Assembly: GCF_028200735.1 (NCBI RefSeq)
Contig: NZ_JAQKPV010000001.1
Span: forward strand, 496,001-560,000
Source of the DNA: Streptomyces sp. ACA25
GTDB lineage: Bacteria > Actinomycetota > Actinomycetes > Streptomycetales > Streptomycetaceae
Direction of reading: 5' to 3'
Length of the DNA: 64,000 bases
Shown here: positions 54,151 to 63,129 of the stretch, piece after piece
Position numbering within the stretch: the first letter of the stretch is position 1
How the letters are laid out: each line of letters opens with the position of its first letter
Made by a program: the position numbers and the translations under genes
The notes under the pieces: model-generated
The model's input: only the letters and a program-made list of their open reading frames with translations
Databases searched by the model: none
Told to the model about the DNA's origin: nothing

Positions 54151-54609
54151 GATGAGCCAGCCCGGAGAGGCTCTGAAGAGCCTGGTGGGCATCGATGGCT
54201 GCGCCAGTCTCTACGTTCTGCCCTGGCGTGTCGCCGCCGACGCAACCGGCAGCGCCGTAGGGCAGAGGCTTGGACTGCTGCCTGCGCCCGCTGAGGCCGT
54301 TGTGCTAGCCCTGCGCAACGCCGTAGCAGACCGGGCTGACGCCAATGCTGACCCAAGCCTGTCGCCAGGTACCGGGCTGAGCCGAACAGGCATCGCGCGG
54401 ATTGCGACGGAAGTCGCGGAAACCATTGACGGCACGTCTTTGGAAGAGGCGCTGTCTGCTGGTCTCTGCGAACCCGTGGACTTCGACAGGCCGCTCCCGA
54501 ACGACGGCTTCTACGAAGGAATCGATGTCCAGCCTGGTCACATCGCGGCCGGCCTGCCAGCCCCGAGGCCGGGGTTGGCCGGGCAGGTCACAGATGCGGT
54601 CCATCGGGG
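54151..54609 (+). pseudogene. N-terminal fragment of a larger accessory protein
   Basis: From ATG 54151 the frame reads MSQPGEALKSLVGIDGCASL, ALRNAVADRADANADPSLSP, EALSAGLCEPVDFDRPLPND and FYEGIDVQPGHIAAGLPAPR, with plausible codon use. This looks like the region before the Walker A motif of large NTPases of defence islands, but no P-loop follows. The frame runs on into sequence that codes in another frame for the possible antitoxin. Identity is tentative. Confidence 0.4.
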
Positions 54610-54762
54610 GTGGAGCGCGAGCTGCGCGGTCAGATCCTGGACGAGTATCTGGCCGACTACGAACGCCGCCAGGGGCGGATTGCCGAGCACGAGCAGCAGC
54701 GGGCGTGCCGGGTCTTCGATGAGGTGTTCGCCGAGGAGGGGCAGTGGCCCGCCGCAAGCTGA
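54610..54762 (+). CDS. Possible antitoxin of the PIN module
   Basis: A 50-residue frame from GTG: VERELRGQILDEYLADYERR, then QGRIAEHEQQRACRVFDEVF and AEEGQWPAAS. Strongly helical and charged, overlapping the following PIN gene by 19 bases, as antitoxins of such modules do. It lacks a visible DNA-binding domain and may be the C-terminal toxin-binding part of a once longer antitoxin. Confidence 0.55.
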   Translation: MERELRGQILDEYLADYERRQGRIAEHEQQRACRVFDEVFAEEGQWPAAS

Positions 54763-55157
54763 GCCACGAAGGCACCCTCGTTCTCGACTGCGAGGGACTG
54801 TCGAAGCTCGTCAGTGACCACGAGCCCGTCGTCGCTCTCATCGCCGAAGCCCGCAAGCGAGGCATGGACGTGGTCATCAGCGCACTCACCATCATCGAAG
54901 CGGTGCACCGCCGGACCGACAAGGCGCGGCTCGCCTGGGTCCTGTCCGGCGTGCGGATCATGCACCTCGGCGATGACGAGGCCAAGGCCGCCTCGGCCAT
55001 GCTGATCAACGCTGGGCTCCATGGTCACCAATACCCCATCGACGCCGCCGTCGCCGAGATGGCACTGCGGCAGCGACGTCCAGTCGTCATGCTCACCTCG
55101 GACACCGACGACATGACGAAGCTCTGTGGCGACACAGTGCGCCTCGTCGCCGTGTAA
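54744..55157 (+). CDS. PIN-domain ribonuclease toxin
   Basis: 137 residues from GTG 54744. PIN motifs: LVLDCEGLSKL (first Asp), ISALTIIEAVH (Glu), YPIDAAVAEMA (Asp) and MLTSDTDDMTKL (Asp). Established VapC-like toxins cleave RNA. The start overlaps the helical small gene by 19 bases, which fits a toxin-antitoxin pair. Repeat copy B follows 43 bases after the stop. Confidence 0.75.
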   Translation: MARRKLSHEGTLVLDCEGLSKLVSDHEPVVALIAEARKRGMDVVISALTIIEAVHRRTDKARLAWVLSGVRIMHLGDDEAKAASAMLINAGLHGHQYPIDAAVAEMALRQRRPVVMLTSDTDDMTKLCGDTVRLVAV

Positions 55158-55199
55158 ACCCGTCGCCGCGACGCCCGCGCTCCTCAGTTTCGGACGTCC

Positions 55200-55316
55200 A
55201 ACTCTGCGTCCGGGGTCCGGCGAGGTGCGGGAGCGTCCTGAACTGCGGTGTAGTCGCCAGCAGGGTGCTTCTGAACACCCCTGCACACCGCTGAATGAAA
55301 CCAGAACTGCAACCAC
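55200..55316. repeat. Repeat element copy B
   Basis: Second copy of the element at 53330-53445, same orientation, about 1.87 kb away. The two copies bracket the truncated VapC, the hypothetical gene, the NTPase-like fragment and the PIN module. Confidence 0.75.
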
Positions 55317-55430
55317 CGTTCGACCATAAGCCGTGGACCCCGAGCGAGGACGTGGGAGATTGAGGAGAACTATGTCGGGGCAGGTCCCGGACAGTGACCG
55401 TCCGGGACCTTGGCCGGCGCCTGCTCCGCT

Positions 55431-55757
55431 CTACAGCTGCGCGTCGGCAGTCTGGCCTGCGGGCATCGGCGGGCGACTCTCTGCGCTCCCCGGTACTCCG
55501 CCGGCCAGGTAGGCCAGGATGAGAAGCACGACGAGAACGAGACCGACTCCGCCGACTGCCCGCGCGGCGCGCGGGCTGATACGACGCAGGTGTGGACGGA
55601 CGTAGGAACCGTTGCGGTAGTGGCCCCGGACCCGAGTCGCGGGGCCTGTGGGCGAGGGCTGGCGATATGCGCGGCGGGGCTGGGTCACGCTCTTGGTGCG
55701 GCGGGTATGGGGACGGACATAGCGACCGTTCCGGTAGTGACCACGGACATGAGCCAT
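55431..55757 (-). CDS. Small basic membrane protein with two GHYRNGxYVRPH motifs
   Basis: 108 residues from ATG 55757 (CAAGGAAGATC upstream). Two copies of V-R-G-H-Y-R-N-G-x-Y-V-R-P-H-x-R-R occur at about residues 4-20 and 42-58, joined by a basic linker. A single membrane span follows (GGVGLVLVVLLILAYLAGG) and a short Pro-rich tail. The N-terminal half carries many Arg and His. The motif resembles short aromatic-basic repeats seen in small bacterial proteins that bind nucleic acid or wall polymers. No function is proven. Confidence 0.75.
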   Translation of the reverse strand: MAHVRGHYRNGRYVRPHTRRTKSVTQPRRAYRQPSPTGPATRVRGHYRNGSYVRPHLRRISPRAARAVGGVGLVLVVLLILAYLAGGVPGSAESRPPMPAGQTADAQL

Positions 55758-56149
55758 TTGTGATCTTCCTTGGGTGATCAGGGTGAGGGAGCCCAAATCA
55801 GGCACTTTCCAAGCTAGCTGCTGCCACTGACAGACCTTCAGGTGTCAACTCGACACGCTGGTATGGCGGTTACATTCGGAGCACCGTGCGGCTGGCTCAG
55901 GGCGAGGAGCCGTTCCGAGTACATCCATTGCGTAGCGTCGCCCAAGCTGCGACTGGTGACGCGCCCGCGTCTTCCGCGACAAGCCGGATGCTGTCGACTG
56001 TGCCAGGAGGAGGAGCTGTGGGCGGCTTGTAGGCGTGACAGGGGGAGCCTGGATCTGCCCCAGATCGGAAAGTGACCCGCGAATGGTGGCGCACTTCAAA
56101 CGCCAAGCTCAGAGGCGGGTACCCATGCCCTGAAAGAGAGGATTGCTCG
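55758..56149. other. Gene-free stretch
   Basis: No convincing gene on either strand. A short minus-strand piece (RCSECNRHTSVSS) lacks supporting domain context. Confidence 0.5.
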
Positions 56150-56995
56150 TCAGGTCGTTCCGGGCTGGGTCGTCGCCAGATCGTTGAGGACAGCGCTGAC
56201 AACCTGCCATGACACATTGAGCGTGTCGCGGTCTGGGGTGTGGGCCTCCCTGATCTCGGCCCGTGGATGGACGTAGTTGCGGTACCGACGCAGTTCATGG
56301 CAGAAGCGCTCGATGTCAGCTCCGATCCAGCCGGCACGGTGACACACCTTGATCAGGACATCAAGCATTGCTCTGTCCGGCGCGGTAGACCCAAGGACCG
56401 AGCGATCGCGCTCTTGGATCACCTGCACGAGGGCGCCTTCCAACAGACTGCCAAGCATGATGATCGCAGCGACATGGGCGCCGTTGGCGTAGCAGGTCTG
56501 GGCCTCGTCGAGGCGACGCTGGAGGAGGCTAGCCATGCGTGGGTCCTTGATGACGTCGGCCATCACGGCCTTGAACTCCGCGGGTGCATGTTGGCCTGGG
56601 TAGGCCAGTGCTGGATCACAGGCGACAAGGCGAGGGCGTCCGCCGGGATTGTCCAGGCGGAAGCCCTCATGAACGAGGAACGCGTTTACGGCGGAGATCA
56701 CCCCCGCGAGTTGCTGAGGTTCCTCCAGGTACTCCCGGGGATCCGCGAGACGCAGCAGGACCTTCTCCAGCTCTGTGGGGTCCTCGCGGCGTTCGGTGAG
56801 CCGGGCGAGGGTCCATTCCCGCCGGTACGCACCTTCGAAGTCAGGCACTTCGGCCCAGCCCGCGTGCTTCAGGAACTTGGCGATCTCCCAGCCCTGACGG
56901 TAATAGAGGTCGTCACCGCAGATGACGCGGGAGATCTCCTCCAGGGTGTTGGCGTCGAGAGATCCGATGACAGGTCGGACGGGCTGCTGACTCAT
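56150..56995 (-). CDS. Partner protein of the helicase-nuclease, possible HEPN-like C-terminus
   Basis: 281 residues. The N-terminal half (VIGSLDANTLEEISRVICGD, then YRQGWEIAKFLKHAGW) looks like a small helical domain. The C-terminal half (AAIIMLGSLLEGALVQVIQE, then ELRRYRNYVHPRAEIRE) resembles HEPN/DUF4145-type four-helix proteins, with R237 to H243 matching an R-x(4-6)-H spacing. ATG in a four-base overlap with the helicase gene, so the two are made together. A role as RNase effector or regulator is inference, and an alternative is a plain scaffold. Confidence 0.6.
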   Translation of the reverse strand: MSQQPVRPVIGSLDANTLEEISRVICGDDLYYRQGWEIAKFLKHAGWAEVPDFEGAYRREWTLARLTERREDPTELEKVLLRLADPREYLEEPQQLAGVISAVNAFLVHEGFRLDNPGGRPRLVACDPALAYPGQHAPAEFKAVMADVIKDPRMASLLQRRLDEAQTCYANGAHVAAIIMLGSLLEGALVQVIQERDRSVLGSTAPDRAMLDVLIKVCHRAGWIGADIERFCHELRRYRNYVHPRAEIREAHTPDRDTLNVSWQVVSAVLNDLATTQPGTT

Positions 56996-59900
56996 TCCTC
57001 GCCTTCCGGGGTGTCGTGGTTGTCGGGGGTACGGTCGGCGCTGACCAGGTCCTCGGCGTCGTCGTCCGGGATGTCGTCGTCCGCGGAGAGTTCGAGTGGT
57101 GCCCAGGCGCTGCCTTGCGGGCCGCGTGTGGTCTGCGACCAGCTGTAATTGGCCGGTTGGATACCCTGCCGCTCCAATTCTTCCCAGAGACCGACGAGTG
57201 CGGCATTCGGGTCGAAGCGAAATTCGCTCTCACGGATCCGCCAGAAATTCCACCCGACACGCTGCAGTTCACGCTCACGCTGCTGATCCCGCCGGATTTG
57301 CTCTGGCGTCGAGTGGTAGTAGTCCCCGTCGCATTCCACGGCTAGCCGTCCGCGTGCGCCAACGACCACCAAATCGATGCGCTTGTCCCCTGCTGGGAAC
57401 TGAGGAATCACGTGGTAGCCCCGCTCTTTCACTCGAAGGTAGACCTGCTGCTCGAAGAGCGAGTCGAAGGGAGCAGTCGGTACGTCGGGCGTCACCGGCC
57501 CGATTCCGTCTGCGGTGGCCATCGCCGCTGGTGGATTCTCCATGTAGGCAAGAAGGTTGAGTCTCAGGTCGCCGGACTTCAATTGACCGCGGTGCACGGA
57601 ATAGAAGAGCCGCATCTGGTCCTGCGCGCGGCTGGCTGCGACGTTGTAAGCCTGCCGCTCACTGCGCTGGCCTCCAGCAATACGCGGTGGTTCGGTGACC
57701 ACCATCGACAACAGGATCACATGCCGCTCGTCGCCCTGGAACGAGGCAGGGTTGCCGACACGGATTCCGTGGCGCTCACGCACCAGAGCGGAGAGCCGCT
57801 GCTTGATCAGGTCGTCGAGCAGCCTGATCTGTCCCTGGCCTTGCAGGACGATCACGCCCATGGTCTTGTCCCGGTAGGCGGGGTCCTTGACTAACCCCGC
57901 CAGGCAGTCGACGATCGCCTCCGCCTCCTTGGGATTGCGCAGACGGCTCTCGCGGCCCTCGGTCACGGCTCCTTCGACGAAGTGCGTAAGCAGCGGTTCA
58001 AGGCGCTCACCGCCGAACTGGCGAAGCGGTACGAGCTTGTCGTCGTAGAAGGTTTTCGACGACCAAGCGATGATCTCGGGCATGCACCGGAAGTGTTCTC
58101 CGAGCCGAATGACCTCCGGAAAGAAGGTGGACAACAACTGGTACAGATTTGTGTGCGAGGTGTACAGCTGGCGCAGTGACAGCGGAACTTCCGGCAGATG
58201 CGCCATGAGCCGGTCCTGGATGACCTGGGTGCGCCCCATCCCGGACACGGACGGCGCACACTGCTTGTCATCGCCGACCACGATGACGCGGGGGGCCAGC
58301 CACATCAAGAACAGGGCATCCATCCCGGCTTGGCTGGCCTCATCGACGATCACCACGTCAAACGCGTCACGCTTGGCCTGGACCATCTCGGCTACCTGGC
58401 CGATCGGCGTAACCCACGCCGGCACAGCTTCCATAGCTGTGTGCATTGCCTCGCGTGCAGCTGCCTTGAACATGCCAGCATGCCGGCCCTTGCCCTTGCC
58501 GTACGAGGACATGTGGGAGCGGTACGCCTGCAGACTGGAACGCTGGGCCTGGGTCATGCGTTCAAGGCAGTGCAACCGGCCCATCACTCCGGCGAGCTCA
58601 CCCGTCAGCCGTTCCAGCCGCTCCTCCTGTTCGGCCAGCTCTCCCTCAATCCGCTGTTCCAGACCTGGAGCACGCCTTCTTCGCACAAATGATGCCGCCC
58701 GGGCCCATGCCCAAGCCTCACCGAACTCGCCGAACCGTGAGTCCCATTCCGCGTCGTCGTAATCCTCCGCCAGAAGCCCGGCCAGGACGGGATGCGCGGT
58801 CCGCAGGCTATCCATCAACTCGGAGCAACGCCGCCTGCGGTGCTCCCGGTCATATGCGAGGGCCAGACCATCGAACTCCTTGGCGTACCGTTCAACATCC
58901 CGCTCCCGGATGGCGTGGGCGACCGCTAGCGCCTCGGAAGCAGGGTGTGTGCCCTCTACCGGGGTGCGCAACTGTTCCTCCCAGGCCGAAAGCCGGGCCA
59001 TGGCTTCATTGGCGGCACGCCGTCCGGCAAGGGCGGTCACCGCATCAGTGAAGTCCTGCCAGCCCTGACGTGAGGTCAGGGAGATGTGCACGCCCTTGCC
59101 GACGAGGAGTTGGTCGATCCGCTCACGCGCAGACCCGAAGGCGTCGACCTGTGCCAACTGCGCATATCGCTCAGCCAATTCCGCCAAGCGCACTTCGATG
59201 GGACCGTCGGGTACGGGAGCGCCGACTTGCTCCCAGCGACCTGCCACCGTCGCGATGGTAATGTGCGCCTGAAGATGCGCGAGGACCGCGTCAAGCATTT
59301 CCGGAGCCGTCGGCGGCTGCCCCTCCACCGTGCAGCTGTCCAGTAGTTCCTGGGCGTCCTTCTGGACCTTGGAAACCATCCGGGTACGGAGTTTGTGGCC
59401 GCTCGCCAAGTGTTCTCTCAGGGCGCCGCCCGACCTGGCCATCCGCCCCGCCCTGTCTTTGGAAAGACCTTCAGGGAGCGAGACCTCTCTCAACCCCAGA
59501 CTGTCGACGCTGTGCCTCACAGCGTCGAGTTCAGGGGTTCCGGCGGCCACCCGCTGCCACAGCAGCACATTGCGGCGTGCCAGCCTGTCCTCCAACGCTT
59601 GCGTGATCCATGCTCCGCTGGCCCACTGGGTCGGTGCCGCTGGTACACCCAGGTGGTGCAGCGCGGTTCTGCAGTCGTCCAATCTGTTTGTCAGTTGATC
59701 GGTGACTGAGACGTCCAGGCCGGCCAGGATGTCCCTGATGGTTACGACGTCCTCGGACAGTCCGTCGCCTGTCAGGCTGGCGGTGGCCAGGGCGTCAGCG
59801 ACATCCTCTGCGGACGGCACATCATCTGGTGCGGGCAGAACGCCGCTTGCCCGGATCCGCCCGAGTCCCTCACGCAGCCGCACCAGCAGCTCCTCCGCCT

Positions 59901-61569
59901 GTACCGAAGACAACGGCGGAGTGCCAAAGGAACCTTCAGGCAGAGTGCCCATCCAACCGTGTCGGGACTCTCCGTTCTGCACACGCTGCACAATCGCCGC
60001 AAGCGTGCCTTCATAACCGGGCGCTACCCCGTCATGATGACGGGTCTCGGCCTCACGTAGTTCGACCACCTCGCCCGTGAGAGTGGTGATCCGGGCACGC
60101 ACCCCGTCTCTCTGCGTGGACAGGATGTCGATTTCCGTGCGCAGGCTTCCGGTATCGCTGGCAGCTACTTGGTCCGTCAACGCGTTGATGGTGCGTTCCA
60201 ATTCGTTGCCGCCGTCCTGGCGTGTGGAACTCAGCAGTAGCACGCACAGGTCACGAACAGAAGGCGGAAGCTTGTCCCGCAGGACTGTCAACGGTTGATC
60301 GCGGGCACTCGTGACCAGGACCCGCTGCCCTTGCGCGAGCAGCGCCGAGACGAGGTTGGCGATCGTGTGGGTCTTGCCAGTACCCGGCGGCCCTTGCACC
60401 ACTACGCCGGTGTCCCGTTCAAGACGTCGTAGGACGTCTCGCTGCTGCGCATTGGTCTTCAGAGGGAAGAGCGGATCACCGCAGAACAGCGGCGGCTTCT
60501 CGTCGCCGGTCCACTGAGCGCGCTCTTCACTGTCGAGCGGCAGCACCAACTGCGCAAGTCCGAGCGGGGCATGCTCTTCGGTCGCCACACTGGCGGCGAT
60601 CTGCTCGTAGCAGCGAAGCAGTGCGTTGCGGTCCCGAGGCCGCATGATCAACGCAGGTGCGTACGTCAGTTGTGCCCCGGCCTCCGGCTCACGCGGCGGT
60701 ACCCACTCCGCGCTGAAGGCCGTCGGCCGCGACAGCGCTCGCTCCTGCCACTGCGGCAGCTGTTCAAGCACCACATCACTCAGCGGGTGCGGTGAGCGCG
60801 CCTCCAGGTCTTCGGCGACGGCGGTCGACCGCTCGGGATCCCAACCGTCATCGCTGTCGAGAAAGTCCCGATCTTCGACCCGCAGAGAGCTCTCTGAGGC
60901 GAGGCGTACTGTCAGCCGTGCCGTGCGGCGCTCGACCGTAGTTTCTACGCGGCGGGTCAGCAGATGCCGATGGACTGACTCGCCATTCGGGTCTTTCCAG
61001 GTCAGCAGCCCAACAGCCAGTACCAGTTCTTGTTGGTCATCCTGCTGGGAAAGCAGCTGATGCCAGCGGTAGAGGAACTCGTACTGGTCACGCAGGGAGC
61101 GGTCCGCCCGTTCCTGTTCCGCCCAGCGGCGCCATCGCTGAAGCCATGGGCCATACGCGTGCAACACGTCGGCCGCGTCTTCTCGTCGGACCGTGGTTTC
61201 TTCCCACCACGTACGACCGTCCGCGTCACGCTCCCGCTGCCGTCCCGGGCCTTCGTCCGCCAGCGGCGGATCTCCTCCATCAGCGTGCTCGATCCGGTCC
61301 GGTGCCACCCAGCCGTCCAGAACCTCCGGAAGGGGCGGTGGGACTGCCCTCGACACATGATCAAGGGTGACCAGCACCCCGTCCGGCCGGTCTGTCGGTC
61401 GGCGTACGCCCTCGGGTAGCTGCGCCAGCCACATACGCTCGCGTGACCGGTCCCGGTCATCACGAATCCGATGGGTGCTGTTCTGCACCACCTCACGTAG
61501 AAAGCTCACAAGACCAGTCGCAGCCGCGATGACCCCCGGGTCACCTGCATGCCGCCGTGGAACGTCCAC
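56992..61569 (-). CDS. SF1 helicase fused to a C-terminal PD-(D/E)XK (MTES_1575/Vsr-like) nuclease
   Basis: 1525 residues. A long N-terminal domain of about 370 residues, Walker A VVQGPPGTGKTHTIANL (K399), a coiled-coil-rich insert of about 600 residues, Walker B FDVVIVDEASQA (D1076), motif III VVGDDKQCAP, and the C-terminal helicase lobe with GNPASFQGDERHVILLSMV and NVAASRAQDQM (UPF1/DNA2-like, AAA_11/AAA_12). The last 130 residues form a nuclease of the DUF559/MTES_1575 kind: FEQQVYLRVKERGY, DKRIDLVVV (D1399), LAVECDGDYYH (E1412, D1414). No DUF4011 was seen at the N-terminus. The start is GTG at 61569 with GGGGAG upstream. Such fusions occur in antiphage systems. Confidence 0.88.
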   Translation of the reverse strand: MDVPRRHAGDPGVIAAATGLVSFLREVVQNSTHRIRDDRDRSRERMWLAQLPEGVRRPTDRPDGVLVTLDHVSRAVPPPLPEVLDGWVAPDRIEHADGGDPPLADEGPGRQRERDADGRTWWEETTVRREDAADVLHAYGPWLQRWRRWAEQERADRSLRDQYEFLYRWHQLLSQQDDQQELVLAVGLLTWKDPNGESVHRHLLTRRVETTVERRTARLTVRLASESSLRVEDRDFLDSDDGWDPERSTAVAEDLEARSPHPLSDVVLEQLPQWQERALSRPTAFSAEWVPPREPEAGAQLTYAPALIMRPRDRNALLRCYEQIAASVATEEHAPLGLAQLVLPLDSEERAQWTGDEKPPLFCGDPLFPLKTNAQQRDVLRRLERDTGVVVQGPPGTGKTHTIANLVSALLAQGQRVLVTSARDQPLTVLRDKLPPSVRDLCVLLLSSTRQDGGNELERTINALTDQVAASDTGSLRTEIDILSTQRDGVRARITTLTGEVVELREAETRHHDGVAPGYEGTLAAIVQRVQNGESRHGWMGTLPEGSFGTPPLSSVQAEELLVRLREGLGRIRASGVLPAPDDVPSAEDVADALATASLTGDGLSEDVVTIRDILAGLDVSVTDQLTNRLDDCRTALHHLGVPAAPTQWASGAWITQALEDRLARRNVLLWQRVAAGTPELDAVRHSVDSLGLREVSLPEGLSKDRAGRMARSGGALREHLASGHKLRTRMVSKVQKDAQELLDSCTVEGQPPTAPEMLDAVLAHLQAHITIATVAGRWEQVGAPVPDGPIEVRLAELAERYAQLAQVDAFGSARERIDQLLVGKGVHISLTSRQGWQDFTDAVTALAGRRAANEAMARLSAWEEQLRTPVEGTHPASEALAVAHAIRERDVERYAKEFDGLALAYDREHRRRRCSELMDSLRTAHPVLAGLLAEDYDDAEWDSRFGEFGEAWAWARAASFVRRRRAPGLEQRIEGELAEQEERLERLTGELAGVMGRLHCLERMTQAQRSSLQAYRSHMSSYGKGKGRHAGMFKAAAREAMHTAMEAVPAWVTPIGQVAEMVQAKRDAFDVVIVDEASQAGMDALFLMWLAPRVIVVGDDKQCAPSVSGMGRTQVIQDRLMAHLPEVPLSLRQLYTSHTNLYQLLSTFFPEVIRLGEHFRCMPEIIAWSSKTFYDDKLVPLRQFGGERLEPLLTHFVEGAVTEGRESRLRNPKEAEAIVDCLAGLVKDPAYRDKTMGVIVLQGQGQIRLLDDLIKQRLSALVRERHGIRVGNPASFQGDERHVILLSMVVTEPPRIAGGQRSERQAYNVAASRAQDQMRLFYSVHRGQLKSGDLRLNLLAYMENPPAAMATADGIGPVTPDVPTAPFDSLFEQQVYLRVKERGYHVIPQFPAGDKRIDLVVVGARGRLAVECDGDYYHSTPEQIRRDQQRERELQRVGWNFWRIRESEFRFDPNAALVGLWEELERQGIQPANYSWSQTTRGPQGSAWAPLELSADDDIPDDDAEDLVSADRTPDNHDTPEGEE

Positions 61570-61825
61570 CGTTCTCCCCTCGGTTGGTGACGAACGTTTC
61601 AGGATGGGGTGGCAGCGCGACTAGCGCCGCACGAGGAGAGAAAATGTCTACTTCCATGCTCTTTAGTGGCTTGATATGTGCGTTATGGTAACTACAGGTG
61701 CTCCTGTCACGCCCTCGTACCCGCACGGCCGCAAGGTGGATGAGTAACGACGCCTTCTTGCGTGGCCACAAAAGCACTGTTGGTATGGATCAGGATGTTC
61801 GCGTTGACCTTGCCGGGGGTGTGGT
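61570..61825. promoter_or_regulatory. Divergent control region of the helicase and NERD genes
   Basis: 256 bases with an AT-rich core near 61641-61695 (TCTACTTCCATGCTCTTTAG and TGATATGTGCGTTATGG). It must hold promoters for both directions. No individual -10/-35 pair can be assigned with confidence. Confidence 0.4.
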
Positions 61826-62683
61826 GTGAGCGAGTTATCCGTGTCCACGTGGAAGAGATATGGGCACAACCGTCTATACGTAAACCGCGCGGATGGGGAG
61901 AAGCTTGCTTGGCTTGATCGCGATACCGGCAAGCTGAACCTGCTGGACGAGCGCTACCGGGATCGCGTGCTTGATGCCCTAGCGCCCTACTTGGCGGGTA
62001 CCAGCAGGTCGACGTCAGCCCAGGACGCTGGGCCCCCGCGGGTCGGCACCAGCCAGGTTCCGCTGGCCGCCGAGGACGACCTCGCTGCCAACCGTCCGGG
62101 GGAGGCAATGCTCGCGAAGCTCAATGAGGTGGCGCCCGGCCTTCTGAGACTGCTGGCGTCGATGCCACTCGGCCGGCGCTCCGAGGCATACGGATGGCGC
62201 AGGGGCCTGGCCGGAGAGCGAAAGGTCGGAGCGGAGCTGGAACGACTCGTCCGCAAGGACTGGCGGGTGCTCCACTCGATACCACTGCCTCGCGATGTGG
62301 ACATCGACCACCTGCTGATCGGCCCAGGCGGCGTCTTCTGCATCAACACCAAGCACCACCGTGGCGCCCGCATCTGGGTGGGCGAAGATTCCGTGAAGAT
62401 CGGCGGCCAGTCTTACCCGTATGTGCGCAAGAGTCGCGCCGAGGCCAGACGGGCGTCCTCGGCACTTACCCGGGCTTGCGGCTTTCCTGTCGACGTGCGG
62501 CCCGTACTGGCCTTCGTCGGCGTGGAGAAACTCACGGTCGCGCCGACCCTCCACGGCGTGCATGTGGTCCGACACAAAGACTTCTCCGCGTTCAAGCGTG
62601 CGACAGGAGTATGGGTGGCTGCCGATGTCGAAAGGATCTACGCAGCAGCTCGGAGTCGCCGCACCTGGCTGGGCAGTCGATGA
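61826..62683 (+). CDS. NERD-domain nuclease-related protein
   Basis: 285 residues from GTG 61826. A short N-terminal module (WKRYGHNRLYVNRADGEKLA), a linker, then the NERD domain: AGERKVGAELERL, WRVLHSIPLPRDVDIDHLLI, GPGGVFCINTKHHRG. The E, D and N-T-K positions correspond to the PD-(D/E)XK-like core of this family. It is divergent from the helicase-nuclease gene. NERD proteins are frequent in plasmids and defence islands, and a shared role with the helicase unit is possible but unproven. Confidence 0.8.
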   Translation: MSELSVSTWKRYGHNRLYVNRADGEKLAWLDRDTGKLNLLDERYRDRVLDALAPYLAGTSRSTSAQDAGPPRVGTSQVPLAAEDDLAANRPGEAMLAKLNEVAPGLLRLLASMPLGRRSEAYGWRRGLAGERKVGAELERLVRKDWRVLHSIPLPRDVDIDHLLIGPGGVFCINTKHHRGARIWVGEDSVKIGGQSYPYVRKSRAEARRASSALTRACGFPVDVRPVLAFVGVEKLTVAPTLHGVHVVRHKDFSAFKRATGVWVAADVERIYAAARSRRTWLGSR

Positions 62684-62766
62684 CCGCAACGACCTCGCGG
62701 CACGAGCCCTCTGCGCAACACAACTGGTAGCCGGTCCGTGAAGGCTATGGGCAGCGGCAGAGCGTG

Positions 62767-63129
62767 ATGCCTTGCCGTTACGGTGCGGGCCGGAAAGCCC
62801 CTCCCGGCCGGCACGTTCCCTTCCTGGACATCTTCGGCCCGCTGGACGCCGTGGCCTGCGTCAGTGAGTTCCCGCCCCTGATCAAGGAGGACGGGGAGAC
62901 GGCCGTCGTGGTGGCCGCGGGCAAGAAGCTCACCTTCGCAGCCAAGGCGTTGCCCGGCCTCCGCCTCCTGCTGAGCGGCCACCCCGTACATCTGGACGAG
63001 GCCGCCCGCACGGTAGGTGCCGAGGTGGAGACACTGGCGAAGATCCTGGTCGAGGAGGACCTGTGCGCGACCCTGACCCCCGAATTGTCCTCGGGCTACA
63101 CCGGTCTCGCTACGAGCGCCGTATCCTGA
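62767..63129 (+). pseudogene. C-terminal fragment of a JmjC/cupin-like protein
   Basis: The frame reads FLDIFGPLDAVACVSEFPPL, KALPGLRLLLSGHPVHLDEA and LAKILVEEDLCATLTPELSS. It looks like the C-terminal winged-helix-like tail of larger proteins; the catalytic barrel is missing and the sequence begins abruptly at an ATG without ribosome site. It overlaps the aldo/keto reductase start by 67 bases, an arrangement that suggests an ancestral operon. Confidence 0.45.

Noticed and set aside
53960..54817. A single 285-codon plus-strand gene across the toxin region
   Set aside because: Only the middle part (about 54151-54609) has protein-like sequence; the first part is antisense to a minus-strand gene and the last part codes in other frames for the antitoxin and toxin.
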